64,000 bases of DNA from Dactylorhiza incarnata (Eukaryota > Streptophyta > Magnoliopsida > Asparagales > Orchidaceae), in contig JAWHQI010000019.1 in assembly GCA_033032865.1 (NCBI GenBank), positions 17,216,001 to 17,280,000 on the forward strand, given 5' to 3'. The notes beneath the pieces were generated by a model. It was not told where the DNA came from, ran no database searches, and was given only the letters and a program-made list of their open reading frames with translations. The position numbers and the translations under genes were made by a program. Of the stretch, positions 23,215 through 34,992 are shown in pieces; the stretch's first letter is position 1, and the number at the start of each line of letters is the position of its first letter.

Positions 23215-26200
23215 ATGCACACACGCTCGGGGAACGAGTATTCCCCGCAATCTTCCGCGTCCAATAATATGGGCGACAATCCGGATAACCGTGAGGTTAC
23301 GCAAGCCCAACTAGCGGCCGTTCAACGTGATCTTGCCGATCAAATCGCTCAACTCACCGCGGCCTTTACCAACCTCACCCACACGATCCAAAACGGTGTT
23401 CCACCGCAAAACCAACCTAATAACCCTCCACCACGTAATCCTCCCCACCGCCAACAACGTCAGCACACTGACCGTGGCGACGAGGAATACAATGGCGTTT
23501 GGCAAAATGACCTCACCCGCAAAATCAAATTCGATGCCCCCACTTATGATGGAATGGGTGACCCGACCAAATTTAAGGATTGGTTTATTTAGATGGAACG
23601 CTATTTTGATTGGCACAGCTTGGAGGATAACCAAAAGGTTATCGTCGCTCGTATGAAATTAGAGGGATGCGCTCAAGTATTTTGGCTCAATGAAGAGCGT
23701 CGTGTCGGTGGGATTCCACATACATGGCCCCAAATGCATAACATCCTCACTAATCACTTCGTCCCCACCTACCACCGAACAAATATGTTCGACGACTTCA
23801 CCTCTTTACGCCAAGGCACTAAATCGGTGAGTGAGTATATGGGCGAGTTGAATGAATTAATGATTCGAAGTGATATTAATGAGATGCCCGAGCTTACCGT
23901 CTCCCGCTTCTGAAAGGGCCTTCGTTCGGAAATTCAAAATCAAATCCGGCGATATGTGCACCATGACCTAGACTTGGCAATGAATGCCGCCCTTGACGTT
24001 GAAAGACATCTTTCAATGACCGCCACTTCGCGGGCATCTTCCTCCAAGGGATTTTTCCACTCCAAATCCACATCCACGCACCACACTACTTCTAAGGGCA
24101 AAAATGCCTCGCACGATAATTCCAAATCCGTTATCATCACCGCTAGAAAAGCCAATGATAAAACGGGCGAGCGTCTCCCCATCGGCAAAACTAGCAAAGC
24201 ACATGTTACTTGTTACGCTTGTGACCAACCCGGGCACTACGCGGTTGAATGTCCCACCAGCAAGAAATTGGTCACTTTGATTGAACCCACGGCCGACGCC
24301 GACGATCTTATCTATGAGGAGGTTAGTGATGTTGAGGAATCCGATATTCCTAGCGACATGGAAGAGGACTATACCTCCAACAATCTTGCGGTTATGCGTT
24401 GTATCTTGACTACCCCACGTAGTAGTCATGATTGGAAGCGCTCTAGCATCTTCTCCTTATATTTTAAAAGCGGTGAGAAGTCTTGCAAGCTCATTATTGA
24501 TAGTAGGAGTTGCATGAACGTGGTTTCCGAAGCCGCGCTTCTCCGAATGAAATTGACTCCCGAGCCACACCCCACTCCTTACCAAGTCGCTTGGGTCAAT
24601 AAGACCTCCATTCCGGTTACCAAGCGTTGTTTAGTACCTCTTGTCATCAAAGATTATGTCGACCAAGTTTGGTGTGACGTTCTTTCTATGGACGCATGTC
24701 ATGTCCTTCTAGGCCGCCCTTGGCTTTACGATTACAATGTCACTCACTACGGACATGCAAACACATATGAATTTAAATTTAAAGACCAACGCATCACGTT
24801 ACGTCCCGCCGCACCTAAGGACCTTAAAACCAAGGACACGACCGTTCCCGCCGTCAAGCAACCACTCACTCTCATTCATCCTACAGAATTTGAAAAGACT
24901 AGTTTTTCTGGTGGTATGCTCTATGCGTTAGTCTTACTTCAAGCTAACGGCATTCCACTCCCCACTTCCTCTTTGCCCGCCGGTATCATCACGTTACTTG
25001 ACGAGTTTAAGGATGTCCACCCCGAAGAACTCCCCTCCGAATTACCACCTCTTAGGAATATCCAACACGCCATTAATTTTATTCCGGGCTCCTCTCTCCC
25101 CAATCTACCTCATTATCGTCTTAATCCTAGTGCTCACGCTGAGCTTCAAGCCCAAATTTCCGATTTGCTCTCCAAAGGCCTTATCCGACATAGTTTGAGT
25201 CCTTGTGCGGTGCCGACACTTCTTGCCCCCAAAAAAGATGGCTCTTGGAGGATGTGTGTCGATAGCCGGACGATAAACAAAATCACAATTAAATACCGAT
25301 TTCTGATTCCCCGGTTGGACGATCTATTGGATATGCTTAGTGGTGCCACCATTTTTTCCAAATTTGATCTTCGAAGTGGATACCACCAAATACGAATTAG
25401 AGAAGGGGACGAATGGAAAACCGCATTTAAATCTAAGGAAGGCTTGTATGAATGGTTGGTCATGCCGTTTGGGCTCTCCAATGCCCCAAGCACCTTCTCC
25501 CGTATGATGACTCAACTATTCAATAATTTTATGGGTAAATTTTTAGTGGTCTATTTTGATGATTTACTAATCTATAGTGTGACCACCGATGATCATATTG
25601 ACCATTTAAGACAAATCTTTGAAGTTCTCCGGAAGGAAAAACTTTTTATCAATCTAAAGAAATGTCACTTCATGGATTCTTCCGTCTCGTTCTTAGGTTA
25701 TATTGTTAGTGCGGAAGGTATTAAGGTTGATCCCGCAAAAATTAAAGCGATTGTAGAGTGTCCGGAACCTAAATCTATCTATGACGTTCGTAGCTTCCAT
25801 GGCTTATCCACCTTTTATCGCCGTTTTATTCGTAACTTTAGCGCCATTATGGCTCCGATTACCGAATGTATGAAACTTGGTGATTTTACTTGGCCCAAAT
25901 CCGCTTCATTTGCCTTCACTAAGATTAAAACTTTGATGACCGAGGCACCGGTTCTCCGGTTACCTGATTTTAATAAAATTTTTGAGGTCTCTTGTGACGC
26001 CTCGGGTGAGGGTATAGGTGGCGTGTTAAGTCAAGAAGGCCACCCGGTTGGATTCTTTAGTGAAAAATTAAGTGGGCCCAAGCTCAATTATTCAAACTAC
26101 GAACGTGAGTTTTATGCACTAGTCCAAAGTCTACGCCATTGGCGTCATTATCTTTTGCCCAAAGAATTTATCCTACTGTCGGATCATGACGCGCTACGTT

Positions 26201-28065
26201 ATATTAACTCTCAACATAAGCTTAGCCCGCGTCAAGCCAAATGGGTCTCTTTCCTACAAGAGTACACGTTTGTGATCAAACATTGCAAGGGCAAGCATAA
26301 CCGTGTTGCCGACGCGCTTAGCCGTGTTAGTTTACTTTTGACTACCCTTGATGTGAAAGTCTTAGGATTTGAACGTATCCGTCGCGAGTATGCCGAGTGC
26401 AAGGACTTTAAGGATATTTTTCACTCTATCCAAACCCCCACTTCTCACATTATTTCCGAATATGTCCTTCGTGATGGATATTTGTTCAAGGGTTCATGGT
26501 TGTGCATTCCGGATTCCTCCCTCCGTCTCTTTATCATTTGGGAGATGCACGGCGGTGGTTTAGGTGGTCACTTTGGCCGCGACAAAACCATATCTTTGGT
26601 CGAAGAAAAATTCTTTTGGCCCGACTTGAAACGTATGGTTAATCGAGTCGTTAGTAGTTGCAACACATGCCAACTTGCAAAAGGCACCAAACAAAACACG
26701 GGTTTATATACACCGCTCCCCATACCTTCCGTCCCATGGGATGACGTTAGCATGGATTTCATTTTGGGTCTTCCCCTCACACCACGCAAACACGATTCTA
26801 TTTTAGTCGTTGTAGATCGCTTTTCCAAAATGGCGTATTTTATTTCATGCAACCGCACCAACGACGCATCTCACATTGCAAAAATTTATTTTAAAGAAGT
26901 TGTTAGTCATCGTGGACTCCCTAAGACTATTGTCTCCGATAGGGATGTCAAGTTTACTTCTTATTTTTGGAAAACACTATGGATCTTGGTGGGCACCAAC
27001 CTCCTATTTTCCGCGGCTTACCACCCCCAAACGGATGGTCAAACCGAAGTGGTCAATCGGAGTTTAGGTAATTTACTACGATGCCTCGTGGGCGACCATA
27101 AGGGGACTTGGGATCTCATCCTTCCCCATGCGCAACTTGCGTATAATAATTCAAAAAATCGCTCCACGGGCCTCTCGCCGAATGAAATTGTGCATGGTTA
27201 CAACGCACGTGTGCCGCTTGACTTGGTTCCGTTACCTCCCACATATAACACAAGTCAATTTGCACATGATTTTGCTCATCACCTTCATGCTTTGCACAAA
27301 GAGATCCACCAACGACTAATCACTACTTACAAGGTCTATCAATCGGACGCGAACGTACACAAACGGACACAACTATTTGACGTCGGAGATTTAGTCTTGG
27401 TCAAGTTAATTCCCGAGCGGCTTCCCACCGGTGCCGTAAAAAAATTGGCCAACCGGCGTGCCAGACCTTTTAAGATTTTAAAGAAGTTGGGTGATAACGC
27501 GTACGTGCTTGACTTGCCTCACGATTGGGGAATACACCCCGTGTTTAATGTTTCCGATCTTACACTTTTTCATGAAGCACTGCAAGAACTATTTTCCCCT
27601 TCTTCTTCTTCATCTCCTTCCGACCATTCTCATGGGATAGTGAGTGACCCCTCACCCCTTAATGTTGCCACATCGGACGTACCCACCACACATTCACTTG
27701 GGGGTACGGTCGATCATATTTTTGCTCCTAATGCTTTTCCCAGGTTTCCGACGACTATCTCCTTCCCGGAGTGCATATTGGACGACGACGTCTTGGCTTC
27801 TTCAAATGGCGGTGTGCACCATTACTTGGTTCGTTGGAAAGACCGCCCCGCTTGCGACGCCACTTGGGTGACCGCTGCGGAGATGGAGCGCCTCGACGAT
27901 GATATGCTGCATAGCTACCACTTGGACCACTCACCGGTGTTGAGTGATTTCGAGCGGGGGAGAATTGATGGCGGCGACCCGGTTCCACCCGACGATGCAC
28001 CGCGCGGCTACAACCTTCGCCCCAACACGCAGAAATCTTACCGCGACATGCTCCATAACTCTTGA
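23215..28065 (+). pseudogene. Chromovirus gag-pol polyprotein, two in-frame stops
   Basis: One reading frame throughout, broken by TAG at 23590-23592 and TGA at 23911-23913; both fit C-to-T change of a CAG and a CGA codon. Domains in order: gag; zinc knuckle CYACDQPGHYAVEC from 24211; protease with DSR instead of DSG at 24499 (glycine lost, so likely inactive); RT with YFDD at 25552-25563; RNase H; integrase HHCC zinc finger (about 26545-26690) and core; C-terminal chromodomain at about 27736-27930 (YLVRWKDRP...TWV). The chromodomain places it among chromoviruses, Reina or Galadriel type by appearance. The frame runs ~100 bp into the 3' LTR. Confidence 0.9.
27955..27965 (+). promoter_or_regulatory. 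Chromovirus polypurine tract
   Basis: GGGGGAGAAT-type tract immediately before the LTR start TGATGGCGG at 27966 and inside the pol reading frame, as in other chromoviruses whose ORF overlaps the LTR. Confidence 0.75.
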
Positions 28066-29334
28066 CTAATTAATTATGTTATTATCAAAGTTAATTTCAG
28101 CATTACCGCCCGGCGCGACCGAATTGTTAGGTGGTCTCGCGCCAGCTTTGTTTTAATTTTCCTGCTTTTATTTTTGGCCAAGAACTTTGGATGGCTAGGA
28201 TCTAACCTCTTTTGATGTGGGGCTAGATGTGCTCCTTGTGGGTTGTATATTTACCCCCCTTTTTATGTGAGAAGGCAGATTTGGATATTGAAAAAAAAAA
28301 GAAAAGGAAATAGGGTTTGTGTTGGTGCTGTCCGACCCCCTCCTCTTCCTGTGCGGTGCGACGCCGACAGCAACCCGGCGGTGTGATTCCGACGGCCAGC
28401 CCCTCTACCTCCGGCGTGACACCGGCAGCCTCCACCCTCCGCCTTCCCAGCGTGACACCGACAGCCCTCATCTCGCCCCTCCACTCGGTGCGACGCCGAC
28501 TTCCCCACCTCCATTCGGTGTGACGCCGGCTCCGCTCCGCCTCCGCCCGGTGCGACATCTGCACTCCGCCCCAGTCCAGATCCGGCAAGTGGAAGAGCTT
28601 CGACCTTCCGTGTCGCTGAATCAAGCCCGCCCCGGCGCTTCCGTTCCATTCCGCGAGATCTCTCGCTTGGGGCATCGTTTTCTCTACTCCCCTCTTGTGT
28701 GATTCGTCTCGTTAGTTGTTCTTGTGGTGGCGATTGATTTGGTGTGTGATCGGACAGCGTGACAACAAATCGGAGCGAGTTCCGCTCGGCGCCGGGTCCC
28801 CGATCAATTGATCGGAAAGGAAACGCGCCCGGTTGTTTAATTTTTGTTGGGATTTTCCTAACCCGGAAGAATCTCGCCGCTCAAATATTGCGCCCCCGAG
28901 TTCACCGCTAGACGTTGGTAGTTGCTTGTGATAGTGATATTGTTGCTGAGATTTTCTTCCGCATGCATGCTAGGTGAAGAGTAGGTTACATATGTTATTT
29001 CATCGTTTTATTTTCCGATAAAAAGAGGGCTTGGCGAGCCCCGACTTTTGTTGGGAGAGACTTACCCTTTTCCGAATCGTATTTCGGTGGGTCTCTTTTG
29101 GTACAACGCATAGCTCGATCGGACCGGGTGGGTCCCTTTGCTTGATCAAACATTGGCTCTGTAGTCCTTGAGAGATCTCAAGAGGTTTGGCACCCTTCGT
29201 GTGGCAAGTGTTTCTTTTTGCCTAGTTTGGTGCGCGTGCACTGTGCGGCTTGCATTTGCATCATTCTTCTTTAGTCTCGCGCGGTTAACTAATTACGATA
29301 CGAACGGGCGTTGTGAACGTAGTGGTCTACATCA
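27966..29334 (+). repeat. Chromovirus 3' LTR (~1.37 kb)
   Basis: Begins TGATGGCGG, ends GTCTACATCA, with 5-bp inverted termini TGATG/CATCA. The first 100 bp encode the C-terminus of pol. The middle holds a GC-rich motif array (28350-28560). The last 386 bp match the truncated 5' LTR. Overlapping ORFs at 28223-28702 on both strands arise from the GC-rich array and are not credible genes. Confidence 0.85.
28350..28560 (+). repeat. GTGYGACRCCGRC motif array in chromovirus LTR
   Basis: Seven or so variants of GTGCGACGCCGAC / GTGTGACGCCGGC / GTGACACCGRC at roughly 25-45 bp intervals, separated by C-rich spacers. Unlike most arrays here it is mainly direct rather than palindromic. Confidence 0.7.
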
Positions 29335-30123
29335 CTCTTTTGTTGAGTTTTCTCTTACTCTTTGATTATGTTCTCTTTTCATGCCTTTGTGCTGAGGCAT
29401 TCCTTTCTTTTGAATGCCTCAGGTTCAGATTAGTAGCAGCTGGAGCTGACCGAGTCCTGTTTTCTTCAGATTTGCCGTAGTTGCTTTTCTTACTCTTATT
29501 TTTTAGAGGTAGATTGTTGTTTTCTCTCAGAACTTGTTAAGGCTATGGGTTCGTATCAGTATATTGACGCCCATATCCTGAATTTCCTTTCGTGTTAGAC
29601 ATTGACTTGCTATATATTTATATGCTACTACCGTAATCTTGCTATTTATGCAATTGCTCTCTGGGAAGGTTTTATGTTAGGATGCATGGTAGTTATTTAA
29701 TACACAAAACTGCATAATTCTTTCTACATGACATCACTTTTAAAACTATCATCCTTCTATTTTGAAACTCGTAAAAGAACTCTTTTTACTTATACTAAAT
29801 CTAGAAGTGCATATCATTAGAATGTTGGTTAATTCATCATGCTCATATATGGTAAATTAAAGAAAATTAGGTATTTTCCGCTTCGTAAATTTATACTTTC
29901 TTATTTATGTGCTAGTTGATCTATTAAACCGAGGGACACGGTGTTTGAAAACATTAAACTTAAATTAAGTTTTAAACATAAAGTTCATGGTTTCCTAAAG
30001 AAAAATGTGAAAGTAGAGCTGCATGAGCGTCTGCAGTTGTCCCTTGCATGACGTGGCATCATGACGCGTATTTTCTCTTACTCTGACGTATTATTTTATA
30101 CGGAGAAAATGCGGGTTGTGACA
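29335..30123 (+). repeat. Diverged LTR 3' end of the left-block family, opposite strand
   Basis: In the same order as the minus-strand end of the array LTR: an inverted GAGGCATTC...GAATGCCTC block (29390), GCTCTCTGGGAAGG (29656), a CTAGA-GTGCATATCATT block (29800), ACCGAGGGACACGG (29927), and the terminus ATGCGGGTTGTGACA at 30109-30123. It is clearly older and more diverged than the array copies. The left part is replaced by the chromovirus, which inserted into it. Confidence 0.7.
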
Positions 30124-31200
30124 GACATGCCTCCCAAGAACTAATCTTTCGCGAACGTGAGCGATCTATCCTGCCATGGTTTCTAGTCACGAGTATCGTT
30201 GTGTAGAGGATACGGTCTTCTGAATCTTCGGAGCTTCGGGAACCTGGTTCCCACAGACGGCGCCAAACTGTTGCGGATCGCTCGGATGCTCTGGTAGACC
30301 GGTAGAATTGAACCGCCTTAGCTCGTAAGCGAACCGAGCGCGCAAACAGTCAAAGTGTGAGTAAGTGACACGAGAACTTTTAACGTGGAAAACCCAGAAA
30401 GGGTGAAAAACCACACGGTCGGGAAAAAATCTCCACAAAGTATATTCAAACCACCAAGAAAATAATTATTTGATGATAATATAATTACTGTACTTGAAGT
30501 AGAATATGCAAAAAACTCCACTATGTCATCTACAATCTGACAAAATTACTACAATGACATCATCCTCACTACTACAATTCCAAATTTTGAACACTGAAAA
30601 TGCTCCTGGTGAACGAACACCGAAACTGGCAATTTCGCCCTCGTTTTTCTGGCTAATCAAACGAACATAATCTCCCATTATGCCATCTGCAAATTATCAA
30701 TTCCTCCTCAGTCCTCACCAGCTAACACCAGAGAGCATAATAACCTTATCCTGACCATAATTGCCACCAAACTGGCAATTTCGCCCTCGTTTGTTCCTCC
30801 TGCAAACTGATCACAAGCACGAATAAGATCCCAGATTAGAGTGCCACAGAGCATGAGAAGTCGATTAACACTCAGTAATGCTCTCGAAGTAACACCAACG
30901 CACGTTTGATTCCCGCAACAATAACCTTAGCGCAACCAGAATTATCACTGAATCACGATTTTCTGGCTAATCAAACGAATTTAATGTACCATTCGAGACG
31001 GAAGTGGCAACCACAAAAGATCCCGAACAACATCGGCAACTCACAAACTATGGTCGGGCTCTGCGTGTCCCTAAAATTGGCAACAAACGCATTTCTTGGA
31101 ACTTATGAACATAAAGAGGCCGCCAAACAAACAACCACAACGCCACATCACCCATTCACCGGATTACAAAATAAGTCTTCATAGACCCAGAGCCGAGAAC
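30124..31200 (-). mobile_element. LTR-like fragment with GGCGCC-type primer-binding site
   Basis: The minus strand at 30257-30267 reads TTTGGCGCCGT followed by CTGTGGGAACC, a primer-binding-site context common in plant Ty3 elements. On the plus strand an LTR-like segment starts right beside it (TGTTGCGGATCG, 30269), so 30124-30268 would be the start of the internal region. The LTR-like part repeats 'CTGGCAATTTCGCCCTCGTTT' near 30628 and 30773. The far end is not evident; 31200 is approximate. No coding sequence was recognised. Confidence 0.4.
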
Positions 31201-32264
31201 AATCTGCCAATGTGTGGCCGCATTGGGATCCCTCCATTTTGAGGTAAAATGAGGGGATCCATTTCAGGAAGAAATTTTTAGTCCGGGCTCCGACCGAACA
31301 TATAACCCGAGATCGAGTAACATGCAATGCGGTTTTACGTGTGGCACGTGGCCGAGCTGTCCGGAGCTCAAGCAGAAAAATAATTCTACTTTTCTTCATC
31401 TAAATAGAATGCAAAATGGAATCCAAGATCTCCATCCTGGTGCGCAAGTACTGAAAACTAGAATCAATTAACCATGTGGCCCGGCTTAATGCGCACAGCG
31501 TGCACATGTACGTGCGATATATATTAATTCCGAATGACCAATAGAACAGCGACACGCTCTTCATGTTTCACACGTGTCGGCTGCTGGTGCTGACATAACC
31601 CACGGTTGCACAAAGTCATACTGCCAATTTTACGGCAAGTTTTGACTTCGGAAAAGACGACGGCGGCTTCCGAGGAAGAGTCACGAAGAGTAGCGTCTAG
31701 CGAAGATGTTCAGTGGGGCCCTCCATGTCCCTCCCCACTATCCCTTAAACCTAACCGCCACGTGGTTGGCGTAGACTCATTTGTGATGCAGGCCGCTAGC
31801 GGCGAACTCGAACACGGCTCCTGACGCCGGACGAGCCCCGCCACCGCCAGAGATAATCTTCCCGAACCGGAAAAGCCATGGTCTTTTCCCCGCCACCAAT
31901 CCCACCACGAGAACAAAGTAAATTCTTCTTATTATTCCATTACGGCATTACCAACTATAGAAATCCATTCACTCTCTCTCTATCTCTCTCTCTCTAACCA
32001 CTTATCATAGTATTCACATTTTACACAAGTACTACTCTAAGATCAAGCTTAGTATTATTAGTGATTAAAAAGAAAAACTTCTCTTTGGAATCCATCTTCG
32101 TCTTCATAGGTTCTTCCTTCTCCGTTCGGGGTGCCGGCAAGATGGAACCTGGAAGTCTTCATCATCATCATTTATAACCACATATATACACACATATATA
32201 TACACTCATGTATATACACATGTAGTCTGCACACACAGAAAAGGGCATTCTATTTCTGGCTTCT
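31201..32264. other. Intergenic; downstream of the PLATZ gene
   Basis: No gene recognised. Contains a (CT)n tract (about 31971-31998), an ATCATC/TATACACA microsatellite (32160-32222) and likely the 3' untranslated region of the minus-strand PLATZ gene next to 32264. The small ORFs at 31148-31916 show no recognisable domain. Confidence 0.5.
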
Positions 32265-33227
32265 CTAAAATTGAAGAACCTGGCTGCTGAACGGCGCTCG
32301 ATGCGGAATGCCCTTCCTCCTCTTCGCGCTGCGATAGTTCACGGTGGTCGGCGGCGGTGTCGAAGGCGTGAAGCTCTGGACCACAGTGCTCTTCTCGCTT
32401 CCGCGGCTCGTGCTGGAGAACGACTCCTCTGACCCTGACGCAGTGGATCCTGAATTCTTCTTCCTCTTCCTAGTGTCGTGGTTGGCAGAAGTTCCGACGA
32501 CCTGAGAAACCATGAATGCTAAAATTTAGATGGTTTAAAAATTGGGCAAACTAACAATGAGCCAGAGATAAGACTGGACCTTGCAGCCAAGGGAGCAGAA
32601 GCGGAAGGAATCGACGAGGCTCCGTTCACAGACTTCGCAGGTGTTGGTAACGCCCTTCCCCGGCCTGGGCTGCGGCCGCTCGTTGAGAAAGACGACTCGA
32701 GCACTGTTGATGATATAGGTGTGCACGCCGCTGATGTCGAGCACCTTCTGTATCTCTGAAACTCTAATAACATCGTGGTACGACGATCTCCTTATCTGCA
32801 TCAGCTAATAAATCATCAGACTTTCTCCCCAAAGATGCAGCAAAACAGAGAAATCCACCGCCATTACCGAAAAACAGAGGATTCTTATTAAGTTATAATC
32901 GGAAACATGGAAAAACATACCTGGATAGCGCGGTGGTCACGGTGGTAGGCCAGGCAGAGTGAACAGAGTGCCCCGTTCATGCAGTCGAGGCAGTACATAT
33001 TACACTCACTTTTGTGCGCGTCTGCATGCTTCTTGCATTGGACGAAGAAACTCGTCGAAAGCAGAGGTTTCAGCCACGGCGGCCACCGGTTTTCATCTTC
33101 TCCACCTCGAGCCCCCTGAATACCACCAACTCAATGATTAAAAAACCATTTTTATTCCATCCGAAGAAAGAAAACGATAATCCTGACGATCCCTCACCAT
33201 GGATTTTCTGTACTGCGTCAGCTCCAT
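32265..33227 (-). CDS. PLATZ-family zinc-dependent DNA-binding protein
   Basis: Four exons on the minus strand: 33198-33227, 32921-33115, 32580-32795 and 32265-32501, all joining in phase 0 with GT-AG introns; 225 residues, normal for PLATZ. The N-terminal half carries C37-X2-H40, C52-X2-C55, C61-X2-C64 and H68-X2-H71, matching the C-X2-H-X11-C-X2-C-X5-C-X2-C-X3-H-X2-H signature. Exon 3 has [32 protein letters not shown] and a second cysteine set (C128, C131, C142, C146). The C-terminus has basic clusters and the conserved [17 protein letters not shown] proteins bind A/T-rich DNA in the nucleus and repress transcription or act with RNA polymerase III factors. The start chosen is [10 protein letters not shown]; an in-frame ATG lies 58 codons upstream. 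No breaks seen. Confidence 0.9.
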
Positions 33228-34612
33228 GAACGGTGAATCCCGATCAATCGCCAGCTTTAACAGAGCTTTCTCAGTTTCCGAAGCAGGGGAAGGAGAGAAA
33301 GAGGGTGCAAAAGCGGAGGAGCAGAAGACTTGAAGGGACTTATGGAAGCGAAGTGGTGGGGGCGCGAACGCGATGGGTTCCGTCGTTCTTATCCGCTCCA
33401 AGTCGCCGTTGCGGATCCTCCGCCCGAACCATACTTCTTAAGATGCTTTGTGCGCAAGAAACCGCCATTCATTTTCCATGGCCGCCCTACCTCCATTAAT
33501 TTTTCACTTTGGCCCCACCTCATTTACAATAATAGAAGTGCTCTCTAACGCCAGAATGCAACTTCCTGCTCCATCCATTGGGCCACGCTGCCGTCAGCCA
33601 ACATTCATCATTGCCATTGACGATTGTAGATAATTGTCATGTCCTAATCACACCTTAACCCAATTGTTCGGCTTTGCTACATCACCTTAATACATTTAGC
33701 CCGCCATAGTGTACACGAGAAAAACCCTAGTTTTCCATTCCCCCATCTTTCCCACTTTTCTCTTCTCCTATTGTTTTTTAGCTCATCCCATGGGCCATAT
33801 GGATGTGACCTTTACCTATATTTGTGTTTGTGATATTGTACTTTGCGGAGATTTGGGGAGGTCATTTTCATTTCTATTCATCATATAATAATAAAGTTCA
33901 AAAAGTGTGTGCTGAGAATCCTCATCCAATTGTTATTGTACCTAGCATCTCGTATGCTGATCTGAGGCCTTGTGATGATGCTCGTAATCGGAGTCTCAGT
34001 TGTTCGAATTGGCAACAAATTTTAAAAAAAACTTCGTAAGTTAAGCAGTATGGTCTCTCCTAGCCCACTTGTTGACATGTTATTTTGATTGACTCCTTCT
34101 CAATGACTTGAGCTTATGGATCGTACATCTAGGTATAATTGTCCAACTAATCTTAGCTTAAATGACTCGGTGGCTTATATATTTGGATTTCTTGTAGATT
34201 TGGAGTAGAGTATCAAACCAATGGAATCGGGACTTATTTTGATCGATTCTTGTTATATTGTGGATCATGTGCAATCTGAGAATCCTCTGCAACTAACTAG
34301 TGTTATGCTGCACGGTATTAATCATTTTTATCGTCTTTAGTTTTTATTTCTCTCTTGATTGTAAGAATTAAAGAAAATATTGTGTACAATATGTTGTTTT
34401 TTATCCTATATATATCTTAATCTATGAATAACCCTTTTGTGATTGAAGGCGATAAAAGCACGTTCGAATAGGAAAGGGAATGCTTATCATAATAAATTTT
34501 GATTCAAATATTAATATGACATCCAGGTCAATGCAAATCTAATGATAATGTATCTCTCTCTCTCTCAATTCTCTCCCTCAATTTCTAAAAATCTTTTTAA
34601 CACACACACTTA
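33228..34612. other. Intergenic; PLATZ upstream region
   Basis: Probable promoter and 5' leader of the PLATZ gene at the low end. The rest is AT-rich with a (TC)n run at about 34552-34568. No transposon or gene could be recognised in 33650-34600; the 71-aa plus ORF at 33824-34039 has no familiar motif. Confidence 0.4.
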
Positions 34613-34640
34613 TCTATACTATTCTAAAACGAAATATCGA
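34613..34640 (+). other. Second Helitron-type 5' terminus
   Basis: TCTATACTATTCTAAAACG follows an A at 34612 and shares TCTATACTATT-TAAAA-GAAATA with 16914. If real, the split gene pieces downstream could be host-gene fragments captured by this Helitron. No 3' terminus was identified. Confidence 0.5.
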
Positions 34641-34987
34641 TGACTACGAAATTCATGAAATTAAAAAGCTATTGAAATGATTTTATCCATCCGATTACGA
34701 AACCCTCTTGATCGCAGGCGTGATTTTTATTACAGCACCACGCCCTCTCTCTCTCTCCTAAATCCGGATCTCTCCAGGTCGCTCTACTAGGGTTATCTCG
34801 ATATCTCTCGCAGTACTGCATCGTTTTTCCAAGCCATCGCCTTCGCCGAGCCCTTCAAGCATCCCAAGGCTTCCTAGGCTAGGAACGACGCTCTACAATT
34901 ACTCATTCGGGAACGCTGCGTAGAGGACATCCAAGTTCTCGCTCTCAATGGAACATTCCCAGTCATTTGGTGCTACTTTCTCCGGCA

Positions 34988-34992
34988 ACCCC
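34988..34992 (+). repeat. Target site duplication ACCCC of the copia element
   Basis: ACCCC at 34988-34992 and 41534-41538, exactly outside the two LTRs; confirms a single complete insertion event. Confidence 0.9.

Larger units (their letters stand above)
22767..29334 (+). mobile_element. Chromovirus (Ty3) with truncated 5' LTR
   Basis: Truncated 5' LTR (22767-23151), mutated primer-binding site, a single gag-pol frame ending in a chromodomain, polypurine tract (27955-27965) and a full 3' LTR (27966-29334) with TGATG...CATCA inverted termini. The 5' LTR keeps only the last ~385 bp. Two in-frame stops and a mutated protease active site make it defective. It lies inside a diverged copy of the left-block LTR family, which continues at 29335. 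No target duplication can be seen because the left end is lost. Confidence 0.85.

Noticed and set aside
28223..28702. ORFs of 127-150 codons on both strands
   Set aside because: They lie in the GC-rich motif array of the chromovirus LTR and overlap in several frames.
31606..31916. Possible small gene downstream of PLATZ
   Set aside because: Short overlapping ORFs on both strands, no motif and no splice pattern.
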